Source: AC-32 sp963813435 (GTDB taxonomy: Bacteria; Actinomycetota; Thermoleophilia; Gaiellales; Gaiellaceae). From it: a DNA stretch of 64,000 nt. The stretch covers positions 620,001 to 684,000 of the forward strand of contig CAWEYY010000002.1 of assembly GCA_963813435.1 (NCBI GenBank), in the 5' to 3' direction. The translations under genes were made by a program, and so were the position numbers. Shown here in pieces: positions 34,401-44,884 of this stretch. A model generated the notes under the pieces. The model was given only the letters and a program-made list of their open reading frames with translations, made no database searches and was not told where the DNA came from. Within the stretch, counting starts at the first letter, position 1. The number at the start of each line of letters is the position of its first letter.

Positions 34401-34907
34401 CTAGGCCGAGCGGAAGGGCGGAAGTGGCAAACCGAATCGTTCGCAGAGTGCAGCGACGTCGTCTCGGTGAGCCGTGTCGAGCGCGTAGCCAGTGGTGTGC
34501 GCGCGCAGCTGCATCACCGGCGTCTGACATCGCACCTCACGGCCCAGGATCGTGCCCGTGGCGGAGAGGCTCCCGTCCGGGTACACCCATTCCTCCCCAG
34601 GGGACATCTCGTACAGCGCCTCGCCGGTTGCGGTGAAGCGCACCGGATGGACGTCCACCTGGTGTCCCGCCGGGTCGACCATCTCGAAGCTCTGTGGCGG
34701 CTCGCCGTGCAGCTGCGCATACCCGAGTCCTCCCAGCGCCTTCTCGAGGTAGGGAACGTCCTCCAGTCGGACGATCAGATCGAGGTCGTCATGGGAGCGA
34801 GTCTGCGTTCCCAGAAGCGCGTCGACCCCCCAACCCCCGTCGAGCCAGACCTCGATCCCGCATCGGTCCAGACATTCCAGGAGGCCGAGAGCGCGATCCG
34901 CCTCCAT
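34401..34907 (-). CDS. Nucleotidyltransferase of the lincosamide/aminoglycoside type (168 aa)
   Basis: Minimal nucleotidyltransferase: VWLDGGWGVDALLG followed by RSHDDLDLIV, the GG/GS...DxD core that binds Mg-ATP, as in Lnu(A)-like lincosamide nucleotidyltransferases. The C-terminal part (FEMVDPAGHQVDVHPV, PVMQLRAH) also fits. Most environmental members have no proven resistance role. I start it at the Met of MEADRALGLLE; a longer frame upstream is possible but unlike the family. Confidence 0.7.
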   Translation of the reverse strand: MEADRALGLLECLDRCGIEVWLDGGWGVDALLGTQTRSHDDLDLIVRLEDVPYLEKALGGLGYAQLHGEPPQSFEMVDPAGHQVDVHPVRFTATGEALYEMSPGEEWVYPDGSLSATGTILGREVRCQTPVMQLRAHTTGYALDTAHRDDVAALCERFGLPLPPFRSA

Positions 34908-35025
34908 GTCGGCCTGCGGCTGCCTCCCTCTCCCCCAGCGTTCGGGCACGGAGGCCAACGTCTCACAGCGAAGCCGCCTTGCGCCACTCCGGTGGCGCCC
35001 ACGTCACAGCCGTCAGACTTCACGC

Positions 35026-35424
35026 ATGGCAGCACCGCGGCTCTTTCGGGTAATCCTCCCGGTTCGAGACATCGAGGCGGCGGCGTCTTTCTACGCCCAC
35101 GTGCTGGGCACACCGGGTAACCGCGTCTCGGGCGGCCGCCACTACTTCGACTGCGCGGGGACGATCCTCGCGTGCTACGACGCCCTCGCGGACGGCGATC
35201 CCGAGCCGGTGGGCCCGAACCCCCAGTACGTCTATTTCGGCACCGATGACCTCGAGGGCACGCGCGAGCGAGCGGAGATCGCGGGCGGTCGGGACGTGAC
35301 GGACATCGAGGTCCAGCCGTGGGGGGAGCGCAGCTTCTACGCGCATGACCCGTTCGAGAACCCGATCTGCTTCGTGGACGCGAGAACGCTTTTCACCGGC
35401 AACCGTGACGCCGCAGGCGGTTAG
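35026..35424 (+). CDS. Glyoxalase/VOC-family protein (132 aa)
   Basis: A single VOC module with LFRVILPVRDIEAAASFY at the start, YVYFGTDDLEG in the middle and SFYAHDPFENPICFVD at the end, the last giving the usual metal-ligand position. Function unknown; such proteins include isomerases and resistance-type binding proteins. Starts at ATG; 118 bases upstream hold no recognised signal. Confidence 0.75.
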   Translation: MAAPRLFRVILPVRDIEAAASFYAHVLGTPGNRVSGGRHYFDCAGTILACYDALADGDPEPVGPNPQYVYFGTDDLEGTRERAEIAGGRDVTDIEVQPWGERSFYAHDPFENPICFVDARTLFTGNRDAAGG

Positions 35425-35471
35425 CGTCGCGCTCAGATCTCGGGGCTTGGCCCGTGCGCGTCGTCGCCGTA

Positions 35472-36452
35472 TCAGGCGCTGACCGGCGCCGAACCGAGCA
35501 CCTGCTGGACGGCGCCGACGATCTTCGCCTCGTCGGGCAGGAGGTAGTCCTCCATCGGCTGGCTGTACGGGATCGTCGCGTCGAGCGCGGTCACGAGCTT
35601 GATCGGCGCCTTCAGCGACGGGAAGCCCTCGTCCGCGACCTCGGCCGCGATCACCGCCGCGACCGAACCGTGCCGCGTCGACTGGTCGACGACGACCAAA
35701 CGACCGGTCTTCTCGACCGACTGCAGGATCGTCGCGGTGTCGAGCGGCGCGAGCGTGCGCGGGTCGATCACTTCGGCGCTGATGCCTTCGGTTTCGAGCT
35801 GCTCGGCCGCGGCGAGCGTCTTCCCCAGGAGCCAGCCGATCGCCACGATCGTGACGTCGCTCCCCTCCCGCACGACGTTCGCCTCGCCGAACGGAATCGC
35901 GTGCTCGCCCTCGGGCACATCGCCGTGCTCGAGTGTCAGCAGGTAGTGGTGGAAGAAGGCGACCGGGTTGTCGTCCCGGATCGCGGTCGTCATCAGGCCC
36001 TTCGCGTCGGCGGCCGTCGCGGGCACCGCGACCTTCAGGCCCGGTACGCCGACGAACATCCCGTAGATCGAGCCCGTGTGCTGGCCCGCCCAGCCGGCCG
36101 TGAAGCCGTAGCCGGCCTTGAGCACGATCGGCACCTTGACCTGGCCGCCGCTCATGTAGTGGAAGCGCGGCGCCTCGTTCACAACCTGGTCCATGGCGAC
36201 GAGCATGAACTCGGCCATGTACAGCTCGACCACGGGCCGGTAGCCGGCGAACGCCGCGCCGACCGCCATCCCGATCTCGGCCGTCTCGGAGATCGGCGTC
36301 ACCCGGACGCGGTCGGGCCCGAAAGCCTGGAGAAACGGGTCGTTCTCGGTGGTCGCGATGTTCTGCCCGAAGTAGAGGACCGTGTCGTCGCGCTCCATCT
36401 CCTCGTGGATGGCCTCTCCGATTGCGGCGATGTACGGAAGCTCGCGTGCCAT
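35472..36452 (-). CDS. 2-oxoacid/acetoin dehydrogenase E1 beta subunit (326 aa)
   Basis: Transketolase-like beta subunit: PISETAEIGMAVGAAFAGYRPVVE, MDQVVNEAPRFHYMSGGQ and the C-terminal domain with VIDPRTLAPLD are the standard segments. With the alpha subunit it decarboxylates a 2-oxoacid or cleaves acetoin using ThDP and passes the acyl unit to a lipoyl E2. Fifteen bases separate it from the alpha gene. No E2 or E3 gene lies in the window. Confidence 0.9.
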   Translation of the reverse strand: MARELPYIAAIGEAIHEEMERDDTVLYFGQNIATTENDPFLQAFGPDRVRVTPISETAEIGMAVGAAFAGYRPVVELYMAEFMLVAMDQVVNEAPRFHYMSGGQVKVPIVLKAGYGFTAGWAGQHTGSIYGMFVGVPGLKVAVPATAADAKGLMTTAIRDDNPVAFFHHYLLTLEHGDVPEGEHAIPFGEANVVREGSDVTIVAIGWLLGKTLAAAEQLETEGISAEVIDPRTLAPLDTATILQSVEKTGRLVVVDQSTRHGSVAAVIAAEVADEGFPSLKAPIKLVTALDATIPYSQPMEDYLLPDEAKIVGAVQQVLGSAPVSA

Positions 36453-36467
36453 CAGACCTCTCCCTTC

Positions 36468-37490
36468 TCAGGCGTACACGTAGTCGGTGGCCTTCTCGGC
36501 CGCGGGGAACGGGCTCTCGATCCCGAAGGCGACCGCGGCCGCCATCTCCTCGCGCGCGGCCTCGGCGATCGCGTCGGCCTCCTCGGCCGTGAGCGTCCCG
36601 TCGGTGACGAGCCGCCCGCGGTAGCGCGGCACGGGGTCGCCGCGGAGCGCGGCCTCGTACTCCTCAGTTGCCCCGAAGACGGACACCGCCTCGTGCTCCG
36701 GGAAGTGCAGCGGGACCCCGGGCGGCGCGATGATGTTGCCGTGGGCGCTCAGCCGGTAGACGCGCGACTCGACCAGCGTCGGCCCCTCGCCTGAGCGCGC
36801 GCGCTCGACCGCGGCCGACACGGCCTCGTAGACCTCGACCGGATCGCCGCCGTCCACGGTCACGCCCGGCATCGAGTACGCCTTCGCCTTGACCGAGAGC
36901 GGCTCGCCGGCCGCCGCGTTCGCGTCCTCCTGCTCGACACGGGTGACGACGTTGTAGCTGTTGTTCTCCATCACGTAGACGATCGGGAGCTTCCAGAGCG
37001 ACGCGATGTTGAGCGACTCGTGGAAGGCGCCCTGCTTCGAGGCGCCGTCTCCGAAGAAGCCGAGCACGACCTGCCCCTTGCCGCGGATCTGCGCGGCCCA
37101 GGCGGCCCCGGTCGCGTGCGGGATCCCCTGCGCGACGATCCCCGACGTGCCGAGGAAGCCGCGCTCGACGTCGACGAGGTGCATCGAGCCGCCGTAGCCC
37201 TTGCAGAGGCCGGTCTCCTTGCCGTAGATCTCGGCCATCATCGCCTTCGTATCCGTCCCGAGCGCGATCGGGTAGCCGTGGCAGCGGTAGGTCGCGAGCA
37301 GCTGGTCATCGGGCCGCATCGCCGCGATCGAGCCGACGATCGAGGCCTCCGCGCCGTCCGCCAGGTGCGTGTGCCCGCGGATCACGCCAGGGTGCTCCTC
37401 GAAGGTGCGCTTCACGGACTCCTCGAACTCGCGGATCCGCACCATCTGCGTGAACACCCAGGTCGAGCGCTCCTCATTCAGGTCAGACAC
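36468..37490 (-). CDS. 2-oxoacid/acetoin dehydrogenase E1 alpha subunit (340 aa)
   Basis: Alpha subunit with the ThDP motif GDGASKQGAFHESLNIASLWKLP, preceded by GIVAQGIPHATGAA and GYGGSMH. GTG37490 is chosen because AAAGGAG lies five bases before it; an upstream frame extension is unlikely. Its start overlaps the end of the preceding TIM-barrel gene by eight bases. The substrate (pyruvate, branched-chain oxoacid or acetoin) is not decided; length and AcoA-like layout favour acetoin-type enzymes. Confidence 0.88.
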   Translation of the reverse strand: MSDLNEERSTWVFTQMVRIREFEESVKRTFEEHPGVIRGHTHLADGAEASIVGSIAAMRPDDQLLATYRCHGYPIALGTDTKAMMAEIYGKETGLCKGYGGSMHLVDVERGFLGTSGIVAQGIPHATGAAWAAQIRGKGQVVLGFFGDGASKQGAFHESLNIASLWKLPIVYVMENNSYNVVTRVEQEDANAAAGEPLSVKAKAYSMPGVTVDGGDPVEVYEAVSAAVERARSGEGPTLVESRVYRLSAHGNIIAPPGVPLHFPEHEAVSVFGATEEYEAALRGDPVPRYRGRLVTDGTLTAEEADAIAEAAREEMAAAVAFGIESPFPAAEKATDYVYA

Positions 37491-38364
37491 CGACACTCCT
37501 TTCCTCGGCGGCGACCTGCGCGAAGGTCGTCTCGTAGGCACGGTCGAAGATCTGGTCGATCGGCAGGTTCCGCAGCTCCTCGGAGAGCACCTCGACCCCC
37601 CAAGGCCCGTCGTAGCCCACCTCGCGGGAGGCGGCGACGTACTCGCGGATCGGGAACTCGCCCTCGCCGGGGAGCCTGCGGTGGTTCACGGTCTCGTCGA
37701 TCAGGTCGTCCATGTTCTCGAGGCGCCCGTCGCTGAGCTCGACCCAGCCGAGGTGCTTCGCGGGGATGCGGCGCAGGTCGCCCGGCTGGATCCCGAGCTT
37801 GGACATGTGCCACGTGTCGATCGCGAGGCCGCCGTTCGGCGCGTCCGCGCCCTCGACAACGGCCAGGGCCGAGTCGAGGTCGCGCACGTTCGCGTCGAAC
37901 GGCATGAACTCGTAGACGATCTTCGCGTCGTGGCGCTCGGCCGCCTCGGCGCAGAGCTCGCCGTAGCGCTCCGTCACCTGCGAGAGCTCGCACGGCGTCC
38001 CCGGGATGTTCCCGACCTTGACGTGGTGTGCCGGGAGCGCGGCCGCCGCGTCGAAGAGCATCGTCTTCGTCGCCTCCTCCCCCACGCGCCGCTCGTCCTC
38101 CGGGTCGAGGAACCAGTTCATGAGGAACTCGAGCTCGAGGTGCTCGAGGCCGTGCTCGTCCATGATCGACCTCATCTCCTCGAGCGAGTGGGTCTCGAGC
38201 ACATGCGCGAGATCCGCGTGCCAGAGCCCGATCCCGCTGAAGCCGACGCGCTCGGCCTGAGCGCACCGGTCGGCGAAGTCGAACAGGCTCCACTCCCGGC
38301 CGATGTGCACCTCGACCGGCCCGGAGGTCGTCCAGTAGAGCCCAACGAGGTCGACGCCGGCCAT
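37483..38364 (-). CDS. Sugar-phosphate isomerase/epimerase-like TIM barrel (293 aa)
   Basis: AP-endonuclease-2/IolE-like barrel with metal ligands in LWHADLAH, FLMNW, VYEFMPFD (Glu), AIDTWHMSKLG (Asp and His), VELSDGR and GVEVLSEEL (Glu). Such enzymes isomerise or dehydrate sugars and inositols, but homologues also act in aromatic catabolism (dehydroshikimate dehydratase type). First gene of a three-gene operon with the E1 pair. Start ATG without a strong ribosome site. Confidence 0.8.
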   Translation of the reverse strand: MAGVDLVGLYWTTSGPVEVHIGREWSLFDFADRCAQAERVGFSGIGLWHADLAHVLETHSLEEMRSIMDEHGLEHLELEFLMNWFLDPEDERRVGEEATKTMLFDAAAALPAHHVKVGNIPGTPCELSQVTERYGELCAEAAERHDAKIVYEFMPFDANVRDLDSALAVVEGADAPNGGLAIDTWHMSKLGIQPGDLRRIPAKHLGWVELSDGRLENMDDLIDETVNHRRLPGEGEFPIREYVAASREVGYDGPWGVEVLSEELRNLPIDQIFDRAYETTFAQVAAEERSVGV

Positions 38365-38463
38365 CGCGGCAACGCTAACGCGTGCGCACTCCCTGCGCCA
38401 CTAGAACGGCCCAGTTGAGGCGATTAAGCTGCTGGAAGCAAATTCGACCGAGGGGTGGCGTAA

Positions 38464-40042
38464 ATGGCGGCTGACTACGTGATCGTCGGTGCCGGGTCTG
38501 CGGGCTGCGTGCTCGCCGCTCGGCTGAGCGAGGACCCGGACGTGAAGGTGCTCCTGCTCGAGGCGGGCGGCCCGGACACGGCGCCCGAGATCCGCATTCC
38601 GTACGCGTTCCCCGCGGTCTTCAAGTCCGGCCTCGACTGGGATCTCCTCGGCGAGCAGGAGCCGGGCCTCGACAACCGCCGCCTCTACCTTCCGCGCGGC
38701 CGCGTGATCGGCGGGTCGAGCTCGATCAACGCGATGATCTACCTGCGCGGCGCGCGCGCCGACTACGACGGCTGGGCCGCCGACGGCTGCGACGGCTGGT
38801 CGTTCGACGACGTGCTCCCGTACTTCAAGCGCTCCGAGGACAACGAGCGCGGCGAGAGCGAGTACCACGGCGTCGGCGGGCCGATGTCGGTGTCCGACAG
38901 CCGCTCGATGCAGCCGCTGATCGAGACGATGCTCGAAGCTGCGGTCCAGGCCGGGCTACGAGCTGAACGACGACCTGAACGGCGAGAAGCAGGAGGGCGT
39001 GGGGCGCTTCCAGCTCACGCAGCGGAACGGCATGCGCTGGAGCGCGGCCGACGCGTTCCTGCACCCGGCCGCCGAGCGGCCGAACCTCGAGATCATGAGC
39101 AACGCGTTCGTCCAGCGGCTCGTCTTCGAGGGCGAGCGCGCGGTGGGCGTCGAGGTCGTCCGCGACGGCGCTCCCGAGACCGTCCGCGCCGAGCGCGAGG
39201 TCATCCTCTCGGCCGGCTCCTACCAGTCGCCCGTGCTGCTGATGGTCTCCGGGATCGGGCCTGCGGACGAGATCGCCCCGCTCGGGATCGCCGTGCGCAA
39301 CGACCTGCCGGTCGGGCACAACCTGCAGGACCACTGCATGGCGCAGCTCAACTACACGACCGACGAGGAGACGCTCTTCGGCGCGTTCACGCCCGACAAC
39401 CTCGCGCTGCTGGAGAAGGAGGGCCGCGGGCCGCTCAGCTCCAACATCCCCGAGGCGGGCGGCTTCTTCCGGACGCGGCCGGACCTGCCCGGGCCGAACG
39501 TCGAGTTCCACTTCGCGCCGTCGATGTTCTACGACCAGGGGCTCACGGCGCCGCACGACAGCGGCTACTGCTTCGGCCCCGTCGTGATCAAGCCCAGCGG
39601 CCGCGGGAAGGTGATGCTGCGCGCCGGCCTTCCGGACTCCAAGCCGCGCGTGCTCTGCAACTTCCTCACGACCGACGAGGACAAGCGGAGCATGATCGAG
39701 GGCGTCCGGATCGCGCTCGACATCGCGGGCCAACCTGCGCTCAAGGCGGTCGAGCGAGACGCGTTCAGCGTTCCGGCGTCCAACTCCGACGAGGACATCC
39801 TCGCCTGGGCGCGCGTGGCCGCGCAGTCCGTCTACCACCCGACCTCGACGTGCGCGATGGGCGCGGTCGTCGACGCGGAGCTGCGCGTCTACGGGACGGA
39901 GCGGTTGCGGGTCGTCGACGCATCGGTGATGCCGACGATCACGCGCTCGAACACGCACGCACCGACGATCATGATCGCCGAGAAGGCTGCAGACCTGATC
40001 CTGTCCAAGACCCCGTTGCTCTCGCAGGCCAGAGCAACGTGA
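38464..40042 (+). pseudogene. GMC-family oxidoreductase, choline-dehydrogenase-like, one-base frameshift (about 525 aa if restored)
   Basis: FAD-binding start ADYVIVGAGSAGCVLAARL and GGSSSINAMIYLRG are in the first frame; from YELNDDLNGEKQEG onward the protein continues in another frame to VGHNLQDH, the catalytic-His segment VYHPTSTCAMG and the C-terminal NTHAPTIMIAEKAADLI. One extra G in CCGGGCTACG (38953-38955) explains the break. It would oxidise a primary alcohol to an aldehyde, which the adjacent dehydrogenase could take to the acid. GAGGGG precedes the ATG. Confidence 0.8.
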
Positions 40043-40057
40043 GCTGAAAGGAGCACC

Positions 40058-41540
40058 ATGAGCGCTACGGACGTCGCGGTCGAGAACCTCCTCGACGAGA
40101 GCCAGTGGAGCGGAAAGATCTACAGCGACGGCTGGGTCGACGGGCCGACGCAGATCGAGACGACCGAGCCCGCCACGGGCGAGGTGCTCGGGACCGCGGG
40201 AGGCGGAGACGCCGCGTCGATCGCCCGGGCGGCCGCGTCCGCCGCGGAGGCCCAGCGCGCGTGGGCGGCGACGCCGTTCGCAGACCGAGCCGCGGTCGTC
40301 CGGCGCGCAGGCGAGCTGATGGAGAAACATCGGGCGGAGCTCATCCACTGGCTCATCCGCGAGTCAGGCGCGATCCCGCCGAAGGCCGACCACGAGATCT
40401 CGGCCTCGATCGGCCAGCTCGACACGGCCGCCGCGCTCACGTCCGAGCCGCTGGAGGTGGAGCTGCCGTCGATGACGCCCGGCCGAACGAGCACTGCACG
40501 GCGCGCGCCCCTCGGTGTCGTCGGCGTGATCACGCCCTGGAACTTCCCCTACGTTCTCGCGATGCGCTCGCTCGGCGGCGCGCTCGCTCTCGGCAACGCC
40601 GTCGTGTTGAAGCCCGACGCCAACACACCCGTGACCGGCGGGGTCGTGATCGCGCGGCTCTTCGAGGAGGCGGGCCTTCCCGAAGGCGTGCTGCATGTGA
40701 TCCCGGGCGCGGGCGACGTCGGCCAGGCGCTGGTCGAGGACCCGCACGTCCGGATGATCTCGTTCACGGGCTCGACGGCGACCGGACGGCTCGTCGGCGA
40801 GGCGGCGGGCCGGATGCTCAAGCGCACGCTGCTCGAGATGGGCGGCAACAGCCCGCTCGTCGTGCTCGAGGACGCTGATATCGAGGCGGCCTCGTCGGCC
40901 GGAGCCTGGGGCTCGTTCCTCCACCAGGGCCAGATCTGCCTCTCGGTCAGCCGCCACCTCGTGCACGAGAGCATCGTGGACGACTACACGAAGGCGCTCG
41001 CCGAGCGGGCCGGCCACCTGCCTGTCGGCAACCCGGCCACCGATGAGGTCGCGCTCGGGCCGATCATCAACGAGAAGCAGCTCGCCCGTGTGCGCCGGAT
41101 CGTCGACGAGAGCGTCGAGCAGGGCGCGAAGGTCATCGTCGGCGGCACGAACGACGGGCTGTTCTTCACCCCGACGGTGCTCGGTGACGTCACGCCGGAC
41201 GATGCCGGCCTTCGCCGAGGAGATCTTCGGCCCCGTGGCGCCCGTGATCTCGTTCCGCGACGACGCCGAGGCGGTCGAGCTCGCCAATGCGACCGAGTAC
41301 GGGCTCAGCGCCGCGGTGCAATCCGGCTCGGTCGAGCGCGCGTCCGCGATCGCCGACCAGCTCCGGGCGGGGATGGTCCACATCAACGACCAGACGGTGA
41401 ACGAGGAGCCGCCGGCACCGTTCGGCGGAATCGGCTGCTCGAGCAACGGCGGCCACTTCGGCGGAGTCGCAAACCTCGAGCTCTGGACGGAGTGGCAGTG
41501 GCTCACGTCGCGCGAGAAGGCGGAGCCGTTCCCGTTCTGA
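40058..41540 (+). pseudogene. Aldehyde dehydrogenase, one-base frameshift (about 494 aa if restored)
   Basis: It resembles benzaldehyde/vanillin-type dehydrogenases: VITPWNFPYVLAMRSLGGAL, FTGSTATGRL, base Glu in LLEMGGNSPLVV and nucleophile Cys in HQGQICLSVSRH. The frame changes at about 41203-41208, where an extra G splits VTPDD from AFAEEIFGPVAPVISF; the rest reads to 41540. Fifteen bases separate it from the GMC gene, so the two form an alcohol-to-acid pair. A role on vanillin-like aldehydes fits the surroundings but is inference. Confidence 0.82.
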
Positions 41541-41541
41541 G

Positions 41542-41922
41542 CTAGTCGGGGATGTTGACTTCGACCCGGACGCCGTTTGGGTCGGTGACGAACAGCTGCC
41601 GGATTCCGGGAGCTGCGTTGGGTACGGCGTCGACCCCAGCCGCCTCAAGGCGCGCGGCCAGTTGGTCGTAGTCGACACCGGCGAAGGCGAGGTGGTCGAC
41701 CGCGTCGCCGACCCGCAGCCCGAGGATCGAGGTATGCGCCTCGTAAGCGGCGCGATCGGCGACGTGCAGGCACGGAACACCTTCGAGGTAGAGCCAGTAG
41801 CCCGGGAACTCGAGCTGCGGTCGCTCCCCGACCTCGAGCCCGAGCGCGTCGCAGTAGAACGACCTCGTCGCCTCGAGGTCGTCTGTGAGCACGAGCACGT
41901 GGTCGAGTCGCTGGAGCCCCAT
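41542..41922 (-). CDS. Glyoxalase/VOC-family protein (126 aa)
   Basis: One VOC module with QRLDHVLVLTDDLEATRSFY, DHLAFAGVDYD and the terminal FVTDPNGVRVEV, giving His, His and Glu metal-ligand positions. Could be a small isomerase or dioxygenase-like protein. Its ATG overlaps the stop of the CoA-synthetase gene (ATGA), so it belongs to the operon running from the ABC transporter genes. Confidence 0.85.
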   Translation of the reverse strand: MGLQRLDHVLVLTDDLEATRSFYCDALGLEVGERPQLEFPGYWLYLEGVPCLHVADRAAYEAHTSILGLRVGDAVDHLAFAGVDYDQLAARLEAAGVDAVPNAAPGIRQLFVTDPNGVRVEVNIPD

Positions 41923-43866
41923 CAGACACGCACCTTGGCGTAGTCGACGAATGCATCGAGCGACGAGGGATCGACCAACGCGTCCTTGCTGGCGACGTCC
42001 TCGGCCTCTGCCCCCATGAGGATGTTCTTGACGGGCAGCTCGAGCTTCTTGCCCGTCAGCGTGCGCGGGATCGAGGGCACGGCGACGATCGCGTCGGGCG
42101 CGTGTCTTGGAGAAAGGGCCGTGCGCAGCACCGTGGCGATCCGCGCCCGCAGCTCGTCGTCCAGCTCGACCCCGTCGCGCAGGGCGACGAACAGGAGCAG
42201 CTCGTCGCCCTCGTCGAGGTGGACGACCAGGCTGTCGAGCACCTCGTCGATCTCCTCGACGACGACGTAGAACTCGCTCGTCCCGAGCCGGACGCCACCG
42301 CGGTTGAGCGTCGCGTCCGAGCGGCCGGTGATGACCGAGCTGCCGCGCTCGGTGAACAGGATCCAGTCACCGTGGCGCCAGACGTCCGGAAAGTGGTCGA
42401 AGTAGGCGGCGAGCATGCGCGAGCCGTCGGGGTCGTTCCAGAGCCCGACCGGCATCGAGGGCATCGGACGGCGCGATCACGAGCTCACCGAGCTCGCCGA
42501 CGACCGGCTTGCCGTCGGGCGAGAACGACTGCACGTCGACCCCGAGGCAACGTCCTGACATCTCGCCCGCGTAGACGGGCAGGAGCGGGTAGCCCTGCAC
42601 GATCCCCGTGCAGATGTCCGTGCCGCCGCTGCCGAGGTTGATGAACACCTCCGGGCCGAGCTGGTCGTAGAGCCAGTCGAACCCCTCGACCGGCAGCGGC
42701 GAGCCGGCGGCCCCGATCGAGCGGATCGACGAGAGGTCGAAGCGGCGGCCGGGCTCGAGCCCTTCCTTGCGGCACGCCATGATGAACGCGGGGCTGACGC
42801 CGAGCATCGTCGGCCTCGTCTCCTCGGCGAGAGCCCACTGGTACGACAGGTCGGGGTGCGCCGGGTTGCCGTCGATCATCACGACCGACGCGCGCAGGAG
42901 CAGCGTGGAGACAAGCGCGTTCCACATCATCCACGCGGTCGTCGTGAACCACTGCAGCCGGTCGCCTGGCTTCAGGTCCCAGCTCAGGGCGTGGTTCTTC
43001 TGGTGCTCGAGCAGGATGCCGCCGTGGCCGTGCACGATCGCCTTCGGGAGGCCGGTCGTGCCCGAGGAGAACAGAACGTAGAGCGGGTGCGCAAACGGCA
43101 GCGGCTCGAACTCGAGCGAGCCCTCGTCGGCGAGGAGCTCGTCCCAGGAGACGGCGTCGGCGAGGCCGTGCTCCGGGTACGGGACCTCGACGACGGCCTC
43201 GAGGCTCGGAAGGCCCTCTCGCACTGCGGCGACCTGCTCGCGGCGGTCGACCCGCCGGTCGCCCCAGGCGTAGCCGGCGACGGCGAGGAGCAGCTTCGGC
43301 TCGAGCTGGCCCAGGCGGTTGAGGACGCTCCGCTCGCCGAACTCGGGCGGACACGTGGCCCAGATCGCGCCGAGGCTGGCGCAGGCGAGAAAGGCGAGGA
43401 GCGTCTCCGGGATGTTCGGCAGGTACGCAACCACGCGGTCGCCTTCGCCGATCCCGAGCCGCTGCAGCCCTGCACGGGCGCGCGCCACCTGGTCGCGGAG
43501 CTCACCGAACGTCAACTCGAAGGGCTCGCGAGTCTGCGAGTGCGCGACGACCGCCACCGCGTCCAGATCGTCGTCGCGGCCGAGCATGTGCTCGGCGAAG
43601 TTCAGTCGCGCGCCGGGGAACCACTCCGCGCCGGGCATCTCGCGCGAGCCGAGCACGCGCTCATACGGTGCGTGTGCCCGAACTTCGAAGAAGTCCCAGA
43701 GCGACGACCAGAAGCCCTCGAGGTCGGTGACCGACCAGCGCCAGAGGGCGTCGTAGTCCGCGAAGTCGAGACCGCGCTCGCGCCGCAGCCAGCGCAGGTA
43801 CCGGCCGAGCTCAGTGCGCTCGACCGCGTCGGGCGGCGGCGTCCAGAGAATGTCTCCTTGACTCAC
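41922..43866 (-). pseudogene. Acetoacetyl-CoA synthetase-like ligase, one-base frameshift (about 647 aa if restored)
   Basis: AACS-type enzyme of the AMP-forming family: the N-terminus (LWRWSVTDLEGFWSSLWDFFEV) and FSSGTTGLPKAIVHGHGGILLEH are typical, with NLGSGGTDICTG. The last 180 residues (PSMPVGLWNDPDG, VITGRSDATLNRGGVRLGT and the catalytic Lys of LTGKKLELPVKN) are in another frame; one extra base near 42465 splits them. It would activate acetoacetate or a related oxoacid. GTG overlaps the alcohol dehydrogenase stop. Confidence 0.82.
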
Positions 43867-44884
43867 GGCACGAGCACGGCACGCCCGGTGACGTCGCCTT
43901 CGCGAAGCCGGCCGAGCACCTCGTTCACGTCGTCGAGCGAGTGCGTCTCGGTCTTGAGCGTGATCTTCCCGCGGCCGTGGAGCTGGAGGAGCTCCCAGAG
44001 GTCGATCCAGTTGCCGACGAGGTTGCCGGCGATCCCGATGTCCTCGGCGATCAGGGCGACGGACGGGACGGAGACGGTGCCGCCGTACCCGACGACCGAG
44101 TAGAGGCCGCCGCGCGCGAGCATCTGCAGGCCCGACGCGTGTGTCTCGTCGGTGCCGACGAGGTCGAGCACGATGTCCGCGCCCGCGCCGTCGTCGCCTC
44201 CCGCACGGCGTCCGCGGCGTCTCCCTTCTCGCCGAGCACCTCGTCGGCGCCGAGCTCATGCGCGAGCCGGCGGCGCCGCTCGTCGGTGTCGATCGCGACG
44301 ACCGTGCCCGGGCCGAGCACGTGCAGGAACTGGAGCGCGATGTGCCCGACGCCGCCGACGCCGATCAGCGCGGTGGTCGTGTCGGGGGCGAGCCGTGGGA
44401 CGAGCGCCTTGACGGCGTGGTAGGCGGTGAGCCCCGCGTCGGAGTGCGGCGCCACCTCGACCGGCTCGACGCCCGGCGGGAGCGGGATCAGCGACCGCTC
44501 GTCGACGAGGACGTAGTCGGCGAAGCCGCCGTCGCAGGTGAGGCCCGTGAACTGGTGGCGCTCGCAGTGCATGTCCTTCCCGCGCCGGCACGCGACGCAG
44601 AGCCCGCAGCTGTACGGCGGGTAGACAAGCACCGCGTCGCCGGCCTTCGCTGCCGTCACGTCGTCGCCGACCGCGTGCACCCAACCGGCGTTCTCGTGGC
44701 CGAGCACGACCGGGGGCTTCAGGCCCGCCGGCTCCATCAAGCCGTCGATCGCGTGCAGGTCGGTCGCGCAGACCCCGGCGCCGCCGACGCGGACCACCAC
44801 CTCGCGCGGGCGCTCCGGCTCCGGATCCGGCCGGTCGACGAGCTCGAGCGGACGGTGATACTCGGCGAGCAGCGCCGCCTTCAT
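43863..44884 (-). pseudogene. Zinc-dependent alcohol dehydrogenase, one-base frameshift (about 340 aa if restored)
   Basis: MDR alcohol dehydrogenase with catalytic zinc ligands in GVCATDLHA and GHENAGWV and the structural-zinc Cys set CGLCVACRRGKDMHC. The NAD-binding GVGGVGHIALQ follows. After AVREAT the frame changes (a missing G near 44191-44196) and the protein continues as MLDLVGTDE to VTGRAVLVP. It would oxidise a primary or secondary alcohol. Overlaps neighbours by four bases on both sides. Confidence 0.82.

Noticed and set aside
36468..44884. True loss of function of the alcohol- and acid-activating genes
   Set aside because: Five neighbouring genes are each shifted by one base but are otherwise well conserved, so sequence error is favoured. 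The genes are marked as frameshifted rather than dead.
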